DNA of 64,000 nucleotides, from assembly GCF_004123795.1 (NCBI RefSeq), contig NZ_MSSM01000011.1, forward strand, positions 1-64,000, given 5' to 3'. Positions 53,004 through 61,105 of the stretch are shown here, one piece after another. The first letter of the stretch is position 1; the number at the start of each line of letters is the position of its first letter. The position numbers and the translations under genes were made by a program. The notes beneath the pieces were generated by a model. It had not been told where the DNA came from. It searched no databases and saw only the letters and a program-made list of their open reading frames with translations. The DNA comes from Lacticaseibacillus chiayiensis. Lineage in GTDB: Bacteria > Bacillota > Bacilli > Lactobacillales > Lactobacillaceae.

Positions 53004-53975
53004 CTATAATGGTTTCCAGACAATCGCTTGGGGATGTGAACTGGCACTTTTGGGAGCGGGTTTAACCTGAATACAACAGTAAAGAACCGGCAGTGAAGCT
53101 TGCAGGATCTGCTCAATACTCTTGCAAATACGGTAGGACTTGGCCAGACTGTCATCGTTAGCTAAAGTGATTTCTGCTTCGATGATAATATTGTTGCCTG
53201 AGTATCGGCCATCCACGAACATGACATCCAGTACACCACTGACCGTAAGTATTTTTTCAATGATTTCTGAACGCAATTGTGGACTAAAACCGTTAGATAG
53301 TTTTTCAGCACTTGTGCTAAGAATCTGGCAGCCATTCCAGATGATAAAACACCCCAAGAGCAGTGCAGCAACTGGGTCGATCCAATGGATTCCGAACCAT
53401 GATGCGCCGATAATTGCCAACATGGTGCCAGTCGAGGTCAGTGCATCACTCAGAAAGTCTCTTGCAGATGCTGCTAAAGAACTGCTCTGGGTTTTTTGAG
53501 CAATAAAATGATTGAACCAACATAGCGTGAGCATTGAGATACCGGATATGGCTGCCATATAAGCGGCCTGCCCTTTTAGTGGCGCTGTATAGTTACCGTC
53601 AAAAAGGGCCAATGTCCGCGTGATGCCCTCCCAAACACAAACAAGACCGACTAGAAACATTCCCAATCCAGCTAGGAAAACGGCTAGACTTTCGAACTGC
53701 CAGTGACCTTCAAGATGAAAATCATCAGAAGGTCTTTTTGAGAAAGTTAAACCCACAATCAAAGCTATTACCGATACGATACCTGTCAGATTGTTTTGAC
53801 CATCAGCAATCAGTGCTGTGGAGTGATCGGCTGCACCAATGGTTAATTCCGCACCAGCAATCAGCGCATAGACAAGTAAGTTGAGGAAAAGAACGTTTCG
53901 CGAATTCTCGATTCGTTGATGGCTGATTTTTGTAATCAATTTCGAGATGCTGATGGGTTTACTATTTTTCAACAT
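53004..53975 (-). CDS. cation diffusion facilitator (CDF) family transporter
   Basis: 323 residues with about six membrane helices (30-210) and a cytosolic C-terminal domain (215-310). The helix 2 motif LIADGQNNLTGIVSVIALIVG has DGQNN where Zn2+ and Fe2+ CDFs have HxxxD or DxxxD. Helix 5 has SARDFLSDALTSTGTM. The Asn in the first site suggests Mn2+ or another specificity, but this is uncertain. It lies 15 bp downstream of the YhgE-type gene on the same strand, so both are probably under the same TetR control. Confidence 0.82.
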   Translation of the reverse strand: MLKNSKPISISKLITKISHQRIENSRNVLFLNLLVYALIAGAELTIGAADHSTALIADGQNNLTGIVSVIALIVGLTFSKRPSDDFHLEGHWQFESLAVFLAGLGMFLVGLVCVWEGITRTLALFDGNYTAPLKGQAAYMAAISGISMLTLCWFNHFIAQKTQSSSLAASARDFLSDALTSTGTMLAIIGASWFGIHWIDPVAALLLGCFIIWNGCQILSTSAEKLSNGFSPQLRSEIIEKILTVSGVLDVMFVDGRYSGNNIIIEAEITLANDDSLAKSYRICKSIEQILQASLPVLYCCIQVKPAPKSASSHPQAIVWKPL

Positions 53976-53990
53976 GATTCAGCACCTTCT

Positions 53991-55874
53991 TCAGTTGTCG
54001 TCTTCGTTCGTTTCAATTTCAACAAAGCTTTGATGGAGTCCGATTCGGAAACGAAGGATCATGGCGAGATTAAAACCAACGATTAGAGCGATCATGATCC
54101 AGACATTATTTACGATGCTTTGGTGAGTTGAAATCAAACTTCTCAAAGCATCAATCAAATAAGTCATTGGTAACCAAGCATTGATAGCTTTAGCAAAACT
54201 GTTGACTAAGTAGGTCGGATATAAGCCACCGGAGCCGGCCAGCTGCAAGACTAGAACAATAGAAACCAGCCAAGTACCAAAACCGCCAAGCAGCAAACGA
54301 AGACAGAAAATAAGCGATAGGAAGAGCAGGGAACCGAGCAGAATCGTTCCGAAGAATGCGCCTTGCGAAACCACATGCAAATGATTTCCCGAAGTCAATG
54401 ACCAATTGAGCAAGATGGCTTGTAATAAACCGACAGATCCGATCACTGAAGCTTTGCTGGCCCACCAGGTTAAGGCATGGCGTGGTTTCTTGTATGGCAA
54501 GAAAGCCTCGTACATGGTGCCTAATGCAATGCCGCCAACATAAAGTCCGATTGCTATTGCAAATGGTGCCATGCCAGTGCCATTGTTTGGAATTTTGGCA
54601 ATGTCACTTGTGACCTCATGGACTGGTGTGGCTAATGCCGATGCGTTTTCTTCGTTAGTATGGATGACGCTGAGTTTCTTGACTGCAGCAGTTAGGCTCC
54701 CTGAAAGTGTCTGACTTCCTTGCAGAATTTGCTGTGAGCCATTCGCCAAGGCGGACGTGCCGGTGCTTAACCTTTCAGTGCCGGATTGCAAAGCAGGAAG
54801 GTTGGTTTGTACCTCATCAAGTCCGTGGCCAATTGCTTGATTACCTGTAGCAAGTGCATTAACACCATTTGTGTAGGTGGTTAGTCCACTGTTCAAAGCT
54901 GAGGAACCTGCCAGAAGCTTTGAGCTGCCGGTATCAATCGCTTGTGAACCGCTTGTTAGAGATTGAAGCCCCGTGGTAAGGGCTGCAGATTCTGCGGCAA
55001 GTTGTTTTTGGTTAAACGTACCAGACGTTAGCTGTTTTTGCATGCTTTGAGCTAGTTGGTTCAGCTTCAGGGTTCCTTGTGCTAATGTTGGCGTTTTTTG
55101 TGCCAATTGAGTCAAGCCAGTTTGAATTTGAGCAAGACCAGTAGTCAGAGCTGCTGAGTGATCTTTCAACTGATTGAATCCGTTCGTCATGGTTGTATTA
55201 CCTGAAATAAGACTATTATTGCCAGCTATGAGTTTATCGATACCGGCAGACATGGAGGCCGTTCCTGAAGCCATTTGGGACTCACCTGTCGTTAACTTTT
55301 TTGCGCCATTAGCTAAAGACTGACCACCATTGGCCGCTTTTGCCATCCCATTTGTCGCTTGATGCAGGGCCTTTAGAACAACAGTCGCATCAAGCTTCGT
55401 AACTTGTGTCGAAACCTTTGCTTTAATTGCTGTCGCTGCACCTGTTGTCATTTTAGAGGCGATGAAATTTTGACCGGAATTAAATTTAAAATAGAGATTC
55501 ATTTTTTGGGGTGTAGCAGTCAAAATAGTGGTGGCTGTTTTCGAAAAATCCTTTGGAATCGTTAAAACCATGTAATATTTTCCTTGTCGCAAACGACGAG
55601 AGGCCGTCTTTGCTGAAACATGATGAAAGTCAAGCGAATTTGACTTGTCTAAGTTTTGGGTCAAATTTTTACCGATCGTAATGTGGTTGCCATGATAAGT
55701 CACGGATTGATCATGGTTAACGATTGCGACAGGCAGATCATCCATTTTTCCATAGGTGTCCCACATGGAGGACAAATAAATAAAACAGTAGATCGCTGGA
55801 ATTAATGCAATTGCAATCAACACAACCAGCATCATCTTGTGTTGAAATAGATAGCGCCATTCGCTTTTGAACAT
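53991..55874 (-). CDS. YhgE/Pip-type membrane protein
   Basis: 627 residues. An N-terminal membrane segment (MMLVVLIAIALIPAIYCFIYLSSMWD) is followed by a long extracytoplasmic part of about 400 residues with repeated hydrophobic-Gly-Ser units (LTTGLAQIQTGLTQLA, ALATGNQAIGHGLDEV), predicted coiled, and five or six C-terminal membrane segments. This is the YhgE/Pip architecture (phage-receptor or ABC-2-like export homologues). The start is ATG 55874 with AAAGGCGG upstream; codons back to 55919 are unlikely. An operator-like TTGACATCCTGTTCA lies at 55894-55908, just before the start. Confidence 0.85.
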   Translation of the reverse strand: MFKSEWRYLFQHKMMLVVLIAIALIPAIYCFIYLSSMWDTYGKMDDLPVAIVNHDQSVTYHGNHITIGKNLTQNLDKSNSLDFHHVSAKTASRRLRQGKYYMVLTIPKDFSKTATTILTATPQKMNLYFKFNSGQNFIASKMTTGAATAIKAKVSTQVTKLDATVVLKALHQATNGMAKAANGGQSLANGAKKLTTGESQMASGTASMSAGIDKLIAGNNSLISGNTTMTNGFNQLKDHSAALTTGLAQIQTGLTQLAQKTPTLAQGTLKLNQLAQSMQKQLTSGTFNQKQLAAESAALTTGLQSLTSGSQAIDTGSSKLLAGSSALNSGLTTYTNGVNALATGNQAIGHGLDEVQTNLPALQSGTERLSTGTSALANGSQQILQGSQTLSGSLTAAVKKLSVIHTNEENASALATPVHEVTSDIAKIPNNGTGMAPFAIAIGLYVGGIALGTMYEAFLPYKKPRHALTWWASKASVIGSVGLLQAILLNWSLTSGNHLHVVSQGAFFGTILLGSLLFLSLIFCLRLLLGGFGTWLVSIVLVLQLAGSGGLYPTYLVNSFAKAINAWLPMTYLIDALRSLISTHQSIVNNVWIMIALIVGFNLAMILRFRIGLHQSFVEIETNEDDN

Positions 55875-55893
55875 TTTATGACCGCCTTTCAAA

Positions 55894-55908
55894 TTGACAT
55901 CCTGTTCA
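55894..55908. promoter_or_regulatory. TetR operator, copy 1 (before yhgE-like gene)
   Basis: TTGACA-TCC-TGTTCA, the same pattern as the perfect palindrome at 56097-56111, about 20 bp upstream of the yhgE-like ATG. Confidence 0.55.
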
Positions 55909-56096
55909 TTAGCGATCATAGGGGCGTCTTAGTCCTCAGACAAGCGACAATCTGGTGAATTTGTTCAGTCAAAAATCGCGTTGTTATGGGCAAGTTCTTT
56001 CAAAAATGTGACCAGAACAATATTATTTGTATGAACATTTAAGGCGAATTTGTCAATTGTAAATATTTAATATTTATTGTTAAATGAAGTTGGAAA

Positions 56097-56111
56097 TTGA
56101 CAACCTGTCAA
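56097..56111. promoter_or_regulatory. TetR operator, copy 2 (before tetR gene)
   Basis: TTGACA-ACC-TGTCAA, a perfect 6-bp-arm palindrome 15 bp before the regulator start codon. It shares TTGACA.CCTGT with the copy at 55894. Confidence 0.65.
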
Positions 56112-56126
56112 TGGAGGCGAGCTCGC

Positions 56127-56720
56127 TTGGCAACAAATACAAAGATGATTGAAACAGAGGTTAAGATTCAAAAGGCGTTTATTCAACTGTTACAGCAAGA
56201 AGGTTTTGGAAAAATTAGCGTGCAACAATTGGTTAAACTTGCCGGCATCAGTCGCGGCACTTTTTATCTGCACTATTTTGACAAGTATGACTTACTGAAT
56301 CATTACGAAGATGAAATTGTCAGCCATATCAACAGCATTTTCGAACGCTTTCCTAAACCGTTTACCCAAAACAACCGGTCGAAAACGACTCATGAAAATG
56401 ATGCGTTTTTCCAGTTGTTTAAATATCTTTATCACGAGCGCGAGTTGGCCGCCTTGCTATTGAATGAAGGTGGCACGCAACTGGTCACTAAGGCCAAACA
56501 ATTGATCGTGGCGGTTTTACGCCAAGGTACAGGGAACCCAGTTGAACAATCAAAACAGGTGCCAAGTGATTATGCGCAGGAAATTGTTAGTCAAGGAGTC
56601 TTTGATATTATTGTTTATTGGTTGAATCAATTGCCAGTTTTGCCTCCCGAAGATGCTTATCGTATTTTTCGCCAAACCCGAATGCTAACGCCGGAAGAAC
56701 TCACACGACAGATTAAGTGA
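56127..56720 (+). CDS. TetR-family regulator of the yhgE-like/CDF operon
   Basis: 197 residues. The HTH (about 12-60) reads KIQKAFIQLLQQEGFGKISVQQLVKLAGISRGTFYLHYFDKYDLLNHYED, the same DhaS-like group as the regulator at 35.2 kb. The start is TTG 56127, with GGAGG 9 nt upstream; upstream in-frame codons include the operator and are unlikely to be translated. It is divergent from the yhgE-like gene, and matching palindromes lie before each gene. Confidence 0.85.
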   Translation: MATNTKMIETEVKIQKAFIQLLQQEGFGKISVQQLVKLAGISRGTFYLHYFDKYDLLNHYEDEIVSHINSIFERFPKPFTQNNRSKTTHENDAFFQLFKYLYHERELAALLLNEGGTQLVTKAKQLIVAVLRQGTGNPVEQSKQVPSDYAQEIVSQGVFDIIVYWLNQLPVLPPEDAYRIFRQTRMLTPEELTRQIK

Positions 56721-56918
56721 CGACTATTGATCGATCCGTTAAAGCAGAATATTCATGCCGTCTATTTGTAAGACACGGTCATGAAGCTTCTTCAGATTAA
56801 AACCAAGCAATATAGGTTCTCGTTGCAGGTATTGAACATCATGCTAGTCAAAGACATGGTATCCTCGGCATTCAAATTCTGACCTCTAAGTCGGCAAAAG
56901 GATGAGCGGAGGAAAAAT

Positions 56919-57100
56919 ATGAAGTACTGGCGGAATTTCTTCTTAACGTTTGGTGTTGCAATGTTGCTTGCGTTTATTATCTCCGTCTGGCTGAGAGGCC
57001 CATTAGATGGTGGGTCTTTGTTGCTGGCGCGGTTGGAAGTCTGGTAGCCGATTACTGGTTTGGCAAACGGAAGAAAAAGCATAGACATTCCGCAAATTGA
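56919..57100 (+). pseudogene. frameshifted small two-helix membrane protein
   Basis: ATG 56919, with CGGAGG 7 nt upstream, opens a 42-codon frame starting MKYWRNFFLTFGVAMLLAF that stops at 57045-57047. The adjacent frame carries on with RPIRWWVFVAGAVGSLVADYWFGKRKK to a stop at 57098-57100. Joined near GAGAGGCCC (about 56993-57001) they give a protein of about 60 residues with two hydrophobic helices and a basic tail. So one base is probably missing. The 126-codon frame on the opposite strand is a shadow. Confidence 0.6.
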
Positions 57101-57249
57101 ACCATGCTTCGTCATTAGAAGTTTGAGTGAATTGTTATATTCAGCTGTATTCACCCCTATGAACATGACGCCCATCGAGCACAATAATTGCTTGAAACCG
57201 TCCTCGGCCTTAAAATAGCCGTACTGAAATGAATAGGGGATGTGTCATA

Positions 57250-57648
57250 GTGGCAAAATTGAATCAAGCGATGAAAGATATGATTGCTGGCGAGTTGTCC
57301 TATATTTCAACTGTTGATGCAGATGGCAACCCGGATGTCGGACCCAAGATTTCAATGCGGGTATTGGACGATGAGCACCTCATTTACAACGAAATGACAG
57401 GTGGCCAGACCCAAGCCAACATTAACGACAACGGGAAAGCGATCGTCGCAGTCGCTAATGCCAAGGCGTTGAAAGGTTTCCGTTTTGGTGGCACCGCCAA
57501 GCTTTACACGGACGGCCCTTACTATGATCAAGCGGCAAAGTGGGCTGAAGGCAAGTTCCCAGTGCCAAAGGGAGCCGGCGTGATTACCATTGATAAGATC
57601 TGGACATTGGATCCCGGTCCTAAGGCAGGCAAGCTGTTTGAAGCGTAG
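57250..57648 (+). CDS. pyridoxamine 5'-phosphate oxidase-like FMN-binding protein
   Basis: 132 residues, split-barrel flavin-binding fold: LNQAMKDMIAGELSYISTVDADGNPDVGPKISMRVLDDEHLIYNE, then KAIVAVANAKALKGFRFGGTAKLYTDGPYYDQ. Such short proteins bind FMN, F420 or haem and reduce small molecules; the true substrate is unknown and it is not the PNP oxidase itself. The start is GTG 57250 with AGGGGATG about 8 nt upstream. Confidence 0.82.
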   Translation: MAKLNQAMKDMIAGELSYISTVDADGNPDVGPKISMRVLDDEHLIYNEMTGGQTQANINDNGKAIVAVANAKALKGFRFGGTAKLYTDGPYYDQAAKWAEGKFPVPKGAGVITIDKIWTLDPGPKAGKLFEA

Positions 57649-57690
57649 GTAATTATCCCTAGTATAGGATGGGCGTCATTCAGAGCCACA

Positions 57691-57747
57691 AATAAGACGA
57701 CTGACATTCCTCGCATTTTGTGCGCGTTGAATGTCAGTCGTCTTATT
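57691..57747. terminator. bidirectional terminator
   Basis: 57691-57709 (AATAAGACGACTGACATTC) is the exact complement of 57729-57747. A 19-bp perfect stem between the convergent FMN-protein and AIM24 genes. Confidence 0.88.
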
Positions 57748-57771
57748 GTGTTTTGTAAAGATGTTCACTTA

Positions 57772-58476
57772 TCAGTCACTCTTAGTCGGAATAAAAGGTT
57801 GAATCAGGTCTGCCAATGCTTGAATGTTCCGGGTCTGGATGTAAACCGTTCCTGTTCCGGAGAAACGGTTGACTAGGCCTTCGCCGGTTGTGAAGCCGAT
57901 GACACCACTGGCCGGCTGAATGTGGTAGTCTAGCTGACTATCCCATGCCACCACATGGCTATTGTCAACAACGTATTCGTGGCTGCCGTCGAGTTGGATC
58001 TGAATAATATCGCCATACGCTGAAACCAGCATGGTCCCTGTGCCGGCTGTTTCCATAATGAAGAAACCGCCAGTGCCGCCGAACAACGCGCCGCCGACTT
58101 TTTGGCTGACCATGTGATAGCTGGCAGAACTGTCCATGGCGAGAAAAGCACCGGTATTCAAGCGATATTGATGACTGTCATCAAGCGTCAGTTCCTTAAT
58201 GACCCCAGGATTGCCAGGTGCAATGGCCAGTTCAGCATTTGGCGCAGTGCCGGTGGCGGTTGTGATGAAAAAACTTTCGCCGCTTGTTACGGACCGGCCA
58301 ATCGCACTCATGAGACCGCCGAGCCCTTTCTTGCCGTTGCTGTTCATATGGCCGCTCAGCTCGACTAATCCGTTGTGATAAATCATGGAGCCTGATTCGA
58401 TCTGGATCGTTTCATCCTGTTCCATGGCAATGTCCACAACTGGGAAAGTGTTGTTGGCTGTGATGGTATATTTCAT
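57772..58476 (-). CDS. AIM24 / TIGR00266 family protein
   Basis: 234 residues, double-stranded beta-helix built of glycine-rich strands: IQIESGSMIYHNGLVEL, SFFITTATGTAPNAELAIAPGNPGVI, GGTGGFFIMETAGTGTMLVSAYGDI. The fold is shared with yeast Aim24 and the tryptophan RNA-binding attenuator-like family; its function in bacteria is unclear. AAGGGAG precedes the ATG. It is divergent from the attenuated operon. Confidence 0.88.
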   Translation of the reverse strand: MKYTITANNTFPVVDIAMEQDETIQIESGSMIYHNGLVELSGHMNSNGKKGLGGLMSAIGRSVTSGESFFITTATGTAPNAELAIAPGNPGVIKELTLDDSHQYRLNTGAFLAMDSSASYHMVSQKVGGALFGGTGGFFIMETAGTGTMLVSAYGDIIQIQLDGSHEYVVDNSHVVAWDSQLDYHIQPASGVIGFTTGEGLVNRFSGTGTVYIQTRNIQALADLIQPFIPTKSD

Positions 58477-58597
58477 CGATAAAAACTCCCTTCTTAATTA
58501 ATTTAATTGTAGCGTATTCGACCATTGAAGTGCGGCATTTTTCCTCGGAGAAGTCAGTGGGGACTTGAAACTAGTCAAATAAATTAACTTAAATTAG

Positions 58598-58626
58598 TTG
58601 ACAAATGAACAAGTAACCGGTAATCT
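58598..58626 (+). promoter_or_regulatory. promoter of the attenuated aminotransferase operon
   Basis: Consensus TTGACA (58598-58603), 17-nt spacer, TAATCT (58621-58626). The start site is expected near 58633, about 260 nt before the aminotransferase ATG. Confidence 0.75.
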
Positions 58627-58655
58627 TTAGCTAATCCAATTCTTAGGAGGTTCTC

Positions 58656-58724
58656 ATGATGACGATGAATCTGACTCAAAGCGCACAATCATTTTATTTC
58701 TGGTTTTTCAGACGTGATCTGTGA
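58656..58724 (+). CDS. aromatic leader peptide (22 aa)
   Basis: A short gene with its own ribosome site (AGGAGG at 58645-58650, 5 nt before ATG 58656). It encodes MMTMNLTQSAQ then Ser-Phe-Tyr-Phe-Trp-Phe-Phe-Arg-Arg-Asp-Leu and TGA at 58722-58724. Codons 13-18 (58692-58709) are six aromatic residues in a row covering all three aromatic amino acids. The stop codon lies inside the first arm of the downstream hairpin. This is the signature of a regulatory leader peptide at which ribosomes stall when charged aromatic tRNA is scarce. Confidence 0.85.
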   Translation: MMTMNLTQSAQSFYFWFFRRDL

Positions 58725-58837
58725 GACCAGTTGCCTTTGAGTGAGCGGTCACACAGATCAAGCAATTGACTGTGTGGCTGAAATCAGGAGAATCATCCCC
58801 AATTCCTTGCCCGCAGTCACATCGACTGCGGGTTTTT
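58716..58837 (+). promoter_or_regulatory. transcription attenuator with five alternative pairing segments
   Basis: Segment 1 GATCTGTGAGACC (58716-58728) pairs with segment 2 GGTCACACAGATC (58747-58759), one mismatch. Segment 2 can instead pair with segment 3 (GGTCACACAG with CTGTGTGGC, 58769-58778). Segment 3 TGACTGTGTGGC (58767-58778) can pair with segment 4 GCCCGCAGTCA (58809-58819), one bulge. Segment 4 pairs with segment 5 GACTGCGGG (58824-58832) as a 9-bp terminator followed by T5. A ribosome at the leader stop covers segment 1, giving 2:3 and then the 4:5 terminator. A ribosome stalled on the aromatic codons frees segment 1, giving 1:2, 3:4 and read-through. Confidence 0.8.
58811..58837 (+). 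terminator. attenuator terminator
   Basis: CCCGCAGTC (58811-58819) pairs with GACTGCGGG (58824-58832), then T5, 57 bp before the aminotransferase ATG. Confidence 0.9.
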
Positions 58838-58894
58838 GCGTCTATCGGGTTCAGCACTAAGAATATTGGCAAAAAAATATTGGAGGTAGAAGAG

Positions 58895-60058
58895 ATGGCA
58901 CTAGTTGATCGTATGAATCAGGAAGTTCGGCAGCTTAAACCGAGCGATATTTTGCAGTTTAATGCGGAAATCAGCAAAATCGACGGCATCGTCAAGCTAA
59001 CTTTGGGGGAACCGGATTTTCCCACGCCGGAACATGTTAAAGCAGCGGGGATTCGCTCGATTGAAAATAATGAGAGTCATTATACGCAAAGTAAGGGGCT
59101 GCAGGGATTGCGTGCTGCAGCTAGTCACTACCTGGCAACCAAATACAAAACACATTATGATCCGGAGACGCAAATTCTAATCACCGCTGGGGCAACTGGC
59201 GGGATTTATTCGAGTTTGACGGCGATGTTGAACAAAGGCGATACCGTCATTATTCCGACACCGATTTTCCCATTGTACATTCCGATCGTGATGTTGAACG
59301 GCGCGAAGCCAATTTTCATTGACACATCAGCGGACGGGTTCATTTTGAAACCAGAAAAGCTGCAGGCAGCCATTGAAGCGAATAAGGACACCGTCAAAGC
59401 CGTGGTACTGAATTATCCGACGAATCCGACCGGCGTGACCTATAGTCGAGCCGATCTTGAGGCGCTGGCGGCGGTGATGAAGCAGTATGAGATTTTCGTG
59501 CTGAGCGATGAGATTTACTCTGAATTAACTTACACCGGCACCCACGTTTCACTAGGCGAAGTTTTGCCGGATCAGGCGGTGGTTTTGAATGGGGTGTCGA
59601 AGTCCCACGCGATGACCGGTTGGCGGGTTGGTATCACAGCAGGGCCAGCGGATGTCATTGCCCAAATCGGGAAAGTCAGCGAGTTCACAATCACTAGCGT
59701 CACCACGAACGCGCAACGTGCTGCTGAAGAAGCGCTGAAAAATGGCATGGAGGATGCTCAGCCGATGAAAGCAGCTTACATGGAGCGGCGGGACTTTTTG
59801 ATGAAAGCTTTGACTGACGCCGGCTTGACGGTGCCACATCCAGATGGTGCTTTTTACATTTTTGCGAAATTACCAGAGCGGATGCACGACAGCTGGAAGT
59901 TTGTCTACGCGTTGGCGCGTGAGGCAAAAGTAGCAGTTGTGCCGGGTGCCAGTTTTGGTCCCGGTGGTGAAGGCTATGTGCGTATTTCTTATGCGGCGTC
60001 CATGGATGATCTTAAATTGGCGGCGGAGCGTATCAAAAAGTACATGGCAACGCATTAA
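58895..60058 (+). CDS. class I PLP aminotransferase, probably aromatic
   Basis: 387 residues, fold-type I. LGEPDFPTPEHVK is the N-terminal substrate motif, and ITAGATGGIYSSLTAML binds the cofactor phosphate. NYPTNPTG carries the Asn, DEIYSELTY the Asp/Tyr, and SKSHAMTGWRVG the PLP lysine with the Arg after it; the C-terminal YVRISYA carries the carboxylate Arg. It resembles the AraT/PatA-type enzymes of lactic acid bacteria. The aromatic leader peptide upstream supports a Phe/Tyr/Trp role, interconverting aromatic amino acids and keto acids; that is inference. GGAGG lies 9 nt before the ATG. First gene of a three-gene operon. Confidence 0.87.
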   Translation: MALVDRMNQEVRQLKPSDILQFNAEISKIDGIVKLTLGEPDFPTPEHVKAAGIRSIENNESHYTQSKGLQGLRAAASHYLATKYKTHYDPETQILITAGATGGIYSSLTAMLNKGDTVIIPTPIFPLYIPIVMLNGAKPIFIDTSADGFILKPEKLQAAIEANKDTVKAVVLNYPTNPTGVTYSRADLEALAAVMKQYEIFVLSDEIYSELTYTGTHVSLGEVLPDQAVVLNGVSKSHAMTGWRVGITAGPADVIAQIGKVSEFTITSVTTNAQRAAEEALKNGMEDAQPMKAAYMERRDFLMKALTDAGLTVPHPDGAFYIFAKLPERMHDSWKFVYALAREAKVAVVPGASFGPGGEGYVRISYAASMDDLKLAAERIKKYMATH

Positions 60059-60097
60059 TGAGTTGATCAACAAGACAAACATAATTTGGAGGCAGTT

Positions 60098-61090
60098 ATG
60101 ACAAAAATTCTGATGTATTCTGTTCGTCCCGATGAGCAGGCAGCGATTGATGCTTGGGTCGCGACAAATAATATTGAGGTCGATACGACAACCGCTGAAT
60201 TTGGACCGAAGACAGTTGATTTGGCCAAAGACTATGACGGCATTGTGATTCAGCAGCATGCGGCCATACCAGAGGAAGCCGTTTACCAAAAGCTGAAGTC
60301 ATTTGGAATTAAGCAGCTGGCATTGCGGATTACGGGTTTTGATATTGTGAACCTTAAAGCTGCGACGGCCAATGGGTTGGCAGTGACCAATGTGCCGGCC
60401 TACTCGCCGCGTTCCGTTTCCGAACTGGTTTTGGCTCAGGTCATGCGGCTGATCCGCCACCTAGGAGAAGCCAGTGCCCGCGAAGCCAAGGACGATTATA
60501 GCTGGGGCGGTTTGGAGGCTGCAGAAATTCATAATCTAACGGTCGGCATTATTGGCGCCGGTAAAATCGGCAGTGCCGTTGCCCGAATTTTCCGCGCTTT
60601 AGGGTCAACTGTCATTGTGACGGATCCAGTGAAACGGCCGGAATTGGCTGATACGGTTAGTTATGTGGATTTGGATACACTACTGACAACGGCTGATATC
60701 GTGACCGTGCACACGCCGCTGGATGCAAAGACAACCCATTTGATTGACGCAAATGCTTTGAAAAAAATGAGATCCAGCGCTTATCTCATCAATGCAGCTC
60801 GCGGTCCCATTGTCGACACGGGTGCGTTGATTCAGTCACTGAAAGATCATGAGATTGCCGGAGCCGCGTTGGATACCATTGAAGGGGAAGCCGGCATTTT
60901 TGGCGAAGATCGCAGCCAGTCGTTGGTTGACAATCCTGAACTTGAAACGCTGAAGACCATGCCAAACGTTGAGATCACCCCGCATATTGGATTTTATACA
61001 GACGCGGCGGTGAAAAACATGGTCGACATTTCGTTGGATGATGTCAAGCTCATTTTGGAAGGTGGCCATTCGCCACATCAAGTGAACTAA
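60098..61090 (+). CDS. D-2-hydroxyacid dehydrogenase (D-LDH/D-HicDH group)
   Basis: 330 residues. The NAD site is VGIIGAGKIGSAVARIF with the acidic residue at VIVTDP. The catalytic Arg is in INAARGPIVD, the Glu in ALDTIEGEAG, and the His in EITPHIGFYTDAA. It belongs with D-lactate, D-2-hydroxyisocaproate and D-phenyllactate dehydrogenases. Next to an aminotransferase it would reduce aromatic or branched keto acids (for example phenylpyruvate) to D-hydroxy acids, or run in reverse. ATG 60098 has GGAGG 7 nt upstream and follows the aminotransferase by 39 bp. Confidence 0.9.
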   Translation: MTKILMYSVRPDEQAAIDAWVATNNIEVDTTTAEFGPKTVDLAKDYDGIVIQQHAAIPEEAVYQKLKSFGIKQLALRITGFDIVNLKAATANGLAVTNVPAYSPRSVSELVLAQVMRLIRHLGEASAREAKDDYSWGGLEAAEIHNLTVGIIGAGKIGSAVARIFRALGSTVIVTDPVKRPELADTVSYVDLDTLLTTADIVTVHTPLDAKTTHLIDANALKKMRSSAYLINAARGPIVDTGALIQSLKDHEIAGAALDTIEGEAGIFGEDRSQSLVDNPELETLKTMPNVEITPHIGFYTDAAVKNMVDISLDDVKLILEGGHSPHQVN

Positions 61091-61105
61091 ATTGGAGGAG
61101 TATAC

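Noticed and set aside
56792-57184. 130-codon frame on the minus strand
   Set aside because: It is the shadow of the frameshifted small membrane protein on the plus strand and has no ribosome site.
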